Source: Chitinophagaceae bacterium (GTDB lineage: Bacteria; Bacteroidota; Bacteroidia; Chitinophagales; Chitinophagaceae). From it: a stretch of DNA of 64,000 nucleotides. The stretch lies in assembly GCA_023957125.1 (NCBI GenBank), contig JAMLHL010000020.1, positions 24,662 to 88,661 on the forward strand. The letters are read 5' to 3'. Made by a program: the position numbers and the translations under genes. The notes beneath the pieces are model-generated. The model made no database searches. It saw nothing but the letters and a program-made list of their open reading frames with translations, and was not told the origin of the DNA. Below, one piece after another: positions 60,970 to 64,000 of this stretch (position 1 is the stretch's first letter; every line of letters begins with the position of its first letter).

Positions 60970-61971
60970 ATGTTTATAGTAGAAAGCTACTTCTTAGCGA
61001 TTGTGTTCTGCTTTATCACCATGCTGTGCTGGGGTTCCTGGGCCAATACACAAAAGCTGGTGCAGAACAGATGGCGGTTTGAATTATTCTATTGGGACTA
61101 CGTTATCGGCATCTTTCTGCTCTCGCTGATTGCTGCGTTTACACTCGGCAGTAACGGCGACGGCGGAAGATCGTTTCTTGCCGATATCAGCCAGGCAGAC
61201 GGCGTTAATATCCGCAACGCGCTGGCGGGTGGCGTGGTGTTTAACCTGGCCAACATTTTACTTACCGCCGCCATAGCGGGAGCGGGCATGGCTGTGGCAT
61301 TTCCCATAGGGATCGGGCTGGCACTGATCATCGGGGTGATCATCAATTATATTCTTTTAAGCAAGGGTAACCCCGTTTTGCTATTTTCAGGTGTTTTATT
61401 AATAACCACAGCCATTATTTTAAATGCGTTAGCTTACCGAAAACATGCGGGGGGAACCGGGAAACAGGGAACAGGCAAATGGATCATCATTTCCATCATT
61501 GCCGGGATATTGATGTCTACCTTCTACCCTTTTATCGCTTCCGGAATGGACCTGGAAAACTTCGTTTCGCCCGCAGCGGGTAAAATGACCCCCTATACCG
61601 CCTTTGTAGTGTTCGCTGCCGGCATACTGCTGAGCAATTTCATTTTCAACAGCATCCTGATGCGTAAGCCATTAGAGGGTAACCCTATCCGTTATGCCGA
61701 GTATTTTAAAGGAAAGGGAGTGCATTGGGTAGGCATTATGGGGGGAACGATATGGGGAATCGGTAACCTGTTTAACCTGATCGCCGCAGGTAAGGCCGGA
61801 CCGGCAATCTCCTACGGATTAGGGCAGGGCGCTACGCTGGTAGCCGCCCTCTGGGGTGTGTTTATCTGGAAAGAGTTCAAAGGTGCCAACGCGGCCATCC
61901 GAAGAATGATCTTTGCCATGTTCCTCTTGTTTGTAGCAGGACTGGTATTAATCATAGTCGCCGGAACATAA
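60970..61971 (+). CDS. Ureide-permease/GRP-type transporter, probable nucleoside or nucleobase carrier
   Basis: The 333-residue protein has about 10 membrane helices in the drug/metabolite transporter arrangement. It opens with FCFITMLCWGSWANTQKLVQ and has the pair of Gly-rich helices ALAGGVVFNLANILL and PIGIGLALIIGVIINYI, resembling ureide permeases of plants and bacterial sugar transporters annotated 'GRP family'. Sitting between ribokinase and a nucleoside hydrolase, it most likely imports nucleosides or ribose; this is inference. Gaps of 39 and 48 bases suggest one operon. Confidence 0.85.
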   Translation: MFIVESYFLAIVFCFITMLCWGSWANTQKLVQNRWRFELFYWDYVIGIFLLSLIAAFTLGSNGDGGRSFLADISQADGVNIRNALAGGVVFNLANILLTAAIAGAGMAVAFPIGIGLALIIGVIINYILLSKGNPVLLFSGVLLITTAIILNALAYRKHAGGTGKQGTGKWIIISIIAGILMSTFYPFIASGMDLENFVSPAAGKMTPYTAFVVFAAGILLSNFIFNSILMRKPLEGNPIRYAEYFKGKGVHWVGIMGGTIWGIGNLFNLIAAGKAGPAISYGLGQGATLVAALWGVFIWKEFKGANAAIRRMIFAMFLLFVAGLVLIIVAGT

Positions 61972-62019
61972 TTTTGCTGATAAAAAAAAGGCTGTTATAA
62001 TCCATATAAAAAACAACGC

Positions 62020-63027
62020 ATGAATACGATTAAATTTTTATTTGCAATCCTCCTGTTTTCCATCTCCTGCCTGTCGGTTAGCATAGCCCAATCTAAACAC
62101 ACAAAGCCGGTACCTATTATCCTCGATACCGATATAGGACCTGATTATGACGATGTGGGTGCCGTGGCGGTATTGCATGCCCTGGCCGACAAAGGAGAAG
62201 CAAAGCCACTGGCTATCATGGCCAGTAATAAAAATAAACTGGTAGCGCCTACGATCAATATCCTGAATACCTATTTTGGACGACCTGATCTGCCCATCGG
62301 AGCGCCAAAAGGGGCTGGTGATCCCGATCACGGCGCAACACAACAATGGCCCGAATTGCTGGTAAGTAAATATCCGCATACCATCCGATCTACCGATGAA
62401 GTTCCCGATGCGGTGGCGCTGTATCGAAAGATATTGGCTGCGCAACCCAACAAAAGTGTTACCATCGTTACGGTTGGTTTTCTTACCAACCTGGCAAAAC
62501 TGCTGGATTCAAAACCCGACACCTATTCCAAACTCAGCGGCAGGGAACTGGTGGCAAAGAAAGTGAAGCAACTGGTTTCTATGGCAGGAAAATTCCCGTC
62601 AGGAAGAGAGTATAATGTATTTATTGATTCCGCCGCATCGGCAAAAGTTTTCCTGCATTGGCCTACACCGGTTTTGTACAGTGGTTTTGAGATTGGTGAA
62701 AAAATAATTACAGGCAAACAACTGGTATCCGGCAACAGCATCCAAAACAGCCCGGTAAAAGATGCTTTTGCCAAAGCCATGTCCTACGGGAAAAATGATG
62801 CTAATGGCCGCCATAGCTGGGACCAGACTGCCGTACTGGTTGCCGTCAGGGGAGCGGCCCCCTATTACGATATACAAAAAGGAGAGATTATTTTGAAAGG
62901 CGGAAACAACGAATGGAAGAACGATCCTAATGGAAAGCAAACCTACCTGGTAGAAAAGATGCCTGTGGAACAAGTGAGAGCGGAGATTGAAGCGCTGATG
63001 ATGCACCAGCCGGTACGGAAGGAATGA
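62020..63027 (+). CDS. Exported inosine/uridine-preferring nucleoside hydrolase
   Basis: The 335-residue protein has a signal peptide (ending SIAQ at ~24), then the metal-binding ILDTDIGPDYDDVGAVAV (usual DTDxGxDDxxA), an inner IVTVGFLTNLAKLLDSK, VSMAGKFPSGREYNV, and a late His-containing GRHSWDQTAVL. These enzymes split nucleosides into base and ribose. Export would place it in the periplasm, where released ribose or base could be taken up by the adjacent transporter and phosphorylated by RbsK. The last gene of the operon. Confidence 0.92.
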   Translation: MNTIKFLFAILLFSISCLSVSIAQSKHTKPVPIILDTDIGPDYDDVGAVAVLHALADKGEAKPLAIMASNKNKLVAPTINILNTYFGRPDLPIGAPKGAGDPDHGATQQWPELLVSKYPHTIRSTDEVPDAVALYRKILAAQPNKSVTIVTVGFLTNLAKLLDSKPDTYSKLSGRELVAKKVKQLVSMAGKFPSGREYNVFIDSAASAKVFLHWPTPVLYSGFEIGEKIITGKQLVSGNSIQNSPVKDAFAKAMSYGKNDANGRHSWDQTAVLVAVRGAAPYYDIQKGEIILKGGNNEWKNDPNGKQTYLVEKMPVEQVRAEIEALMMHQPVRKE

Positions 63028-63108
63028 TTTGAAATTTGAAATTTGATATTTGATATTTAAGATTTGAGATTATGGGTGGAGTTTCGGGTTTTTAGTCTGG
63101 AGTTGACA
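63028..63108. repeat. GT-rich text-like repeat after the nucleoside hydrolase gene
   Basis: Beginning directly after the stop, TTTGAAATTTGAAATTTGA and GATATTTGATATTTAAG words continue into GTTTCGGGTTTTTAG. It belongs to the same class as 8578-8610, 14350-14805 and 29054-29121, and like them has the GT-rich strand on the plus strand. Confidence 0.6.
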
Positions 63109-63277
63109 ATGACAACCAAAAAACTTTTAACAAAAAAATTAAACTTACTAACTCGCGTCCGCAATCATGCCTCATAAATCATAAAAATTTGTAACTTTCC
63201 GATAGATTGAGAAACAGGGTGTTAAACGGAGGGAATAGGAGCGAACAAAAATATCATTTTTTAAACGCTTTCAATCT

Positions 63278-63682
63278 ATGCATACAAGTATAAAAACAAC
63301 AGGCGTTCTGCTTGTCATTTGGTTGCCGTTCAGTTTGTTCGGCCAGACCTTTCATAAATTAAAAACGGCAAACGATGTTATTCCGCTACTATGTCATAAA
63401 TGGGGAATAAGCCTGAAAACAGATTCGGTTGTAAAACAAATCTCTCCCGCTGAATCCATCCCTAGCATCAATTTTAATGCGGATGGCACGTTGATCATAG
63501 ACAAACTCTCCGTGGTTAAGGGATCGTGGCATTACGATGTTAAAACACAGGTGCTGGCAATCAAAACGAAAGACAAAAACGAAAAATATAAAATTCTGAA
63601 TATTACAGACAAGGAATTGATCCTTGAAAAAAAGGACAAAGGCAGGCAAGCCCAAAAGGAACGTTTGATCAGGATAGCATAA
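63278..63682 (+). CDS. Small exported lipocalin-like protein of unknown function
   Basis: The 134-residue protein has a signal peptide (to ~23, SLFGQ), then a helix and beta strands: LLCHKWGISLKTDSV, SINFNADGTLIIDKLSVVKG, SWHYDVKTQVLAIKTKD, YKILNITDKELILEKK. The W-x-L/V and FNADGT motifs are typical of lipocalin-like domains in Bacteroidota (compare 6633-7067). Function unknown. A TAACTTTC box at 63192-63199 may be its promoter. Confidence 0.7.
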   Translation: MHTSIKTTGVLLVIWLPFSLFGQTFHKLKTANDVIPLLCHKWGISLKTDSVVKQISPAESIPSINFNADGTLIIDKLSVVKGSWHYDVKTQVLAIKTKDKNEKYKILNITDKELILEKKDKGRQAQKERLIRIA

Positions 63683-64000
63683 AACAGTCATTCTTTAATA
63701 TTCCGGTTGGAGCAGGCGCCCGGTACCCTGCAACCTGAAACTTGTCCCAGGTCCCACGTTGCAAGGTACAAGGGTACACTCTCAGTCCTGAAACATGCAA
63801 CCTCCCCTGCAACCTCCTCCTGAGACCTGAAACCTGAGACCTGAAACCCAAAACTTCTGCGTGAGAAAAATTGCACGCAAAGACGCTAAGGCGCAAAGGA
63901 GTTGATGAGGTATCAGGCCATGGGTATTAGGCTCATGGCTGCCCCTGAAACTTGTCCCAGGTCCCACGTTGGGGGTACAAGGGTACACTCTCAGTCCTGA
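63683..64000. repeat. Repeat-filled window end with a ~57-base direct repeat
   Basis: A 58-base segment beginning CCTGAAACTTGTCCCAGGTC at 63734-63791 recurs as 57 bases at 63944-64000, 210 bases on, differing only by a short change near the middle (GCAAGG versus GGGG). Between them lie ACCTGAAACCTGAGACC-type words and a CGCAAAGACGCTAAGGCGC element (63855-63899). No gene is seen to the window edge. Confidence 0.8.

Noticed and set aside
63109..63177. 22-residue basic open frame after the nucleoside hydrolase gene
   Set aside because: Too short, without promoter, coupling or conservation evidence; lies in AT-rich repeat-adjacent sequence.

Overview
The window is a piece of a Bacteroidota chromosome, most likely Chitinophagales (Chitinophagaceae-like). 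The evidence is a PorP/SprF protein paired with a giant PKD-repeat protein ending in a type B T9SS sorting domain, a type A T9SS sorting domain, a PorE-like TPR/propeller/OmpA protein, DUF3078 and DUF4369 proteins, a split transketolase, bacillithiol-linked redox proteins, and many promoters with the Bacteroidota -7 element TAnnTTTG. It is mostly ordinary housekeeping chromosome. I see no insertion sequence, prophage, CRISPR array or rRNA operon.

Layout. 1-400: 3' end of tyrS and tRNA-Gln. 591-6441 (minus): T9SS export group (sorting-domain-only protein, PorP, 15-PKD protein). 6633-9558 (minus): lipoprotein, M32 carboxypeptidase, exported DUF695-RraB protein. 9612-11935 (plus): Nif3-like, zinc-ribbon coiled coil and DUF3467. 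12030-18161: divergent aminotransferase and folD, a tandem array of palindrome-flanked repeats, queE, ypdA, DUF1599, folP. 18320-20815: FKBP, DHH phosphoesterase and ndk. 21093-25491 (minus): lgt, bacilliredoxin, TlpA-like lipoprotein, unknown lipoprotein. 25656-30015 (minus): leuB, leuA-like, leuD and the N-terminal transketolase subunit, with leuC and the transketolase C-terminal subunit both missing at one repeat-filled junction. 30237-41032 (plus): WecA-like, frr, mscL, DUF3078, scpA, dsbD, C1 peptidase, hotdog protein, YtxH/holin-like/helical stress-type cluster, DUF3108-like. 41177-51352 (minus): SPOR, secA, beta-CASP hydrolase, PorE-like, infC, thrS. 51458-56953: exported unknown, TPR lipoprotein, purL, a frameshifted gene remnant and a Crp/Fnr regulator. 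57067-63682 (plus): YceI, Tat-exported phospholipase C, and a nucleoside salvage operon (ribokinase, ureide-permease-like transporter, exported nucleoside hydrolase).

How the genes work together. Envelope biogenesis is the main theme: SecA exports, Lgt lipidates, DsbD and TlpA-like proteins handle thiols, and PorP, the PorE-like protein and the sorting-domain proteins belong to T9SS. YpdA and the bacilliredoxin form a bacillithiol redox pair. Folate metabolism (folD, folP), leucine synthesis, purine synthesis (purL) and translation (thrS, infC, frr, tyrS, tRNA-Gln) fill the rest.

The most unusual material is intergenic: a four-copy REPIN-like array (14259-14805), several families of dispersed text-like repeats, a probable rearrangement scar between leuD and the transketolase gene, a candidate small RNA after ndk, a small open frame overlapping the leuA-like stop as TAATG, and a frameshifted orphan gene remnant upstream of the Crp regulator. 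No single undescribed multi-gene system stands out.
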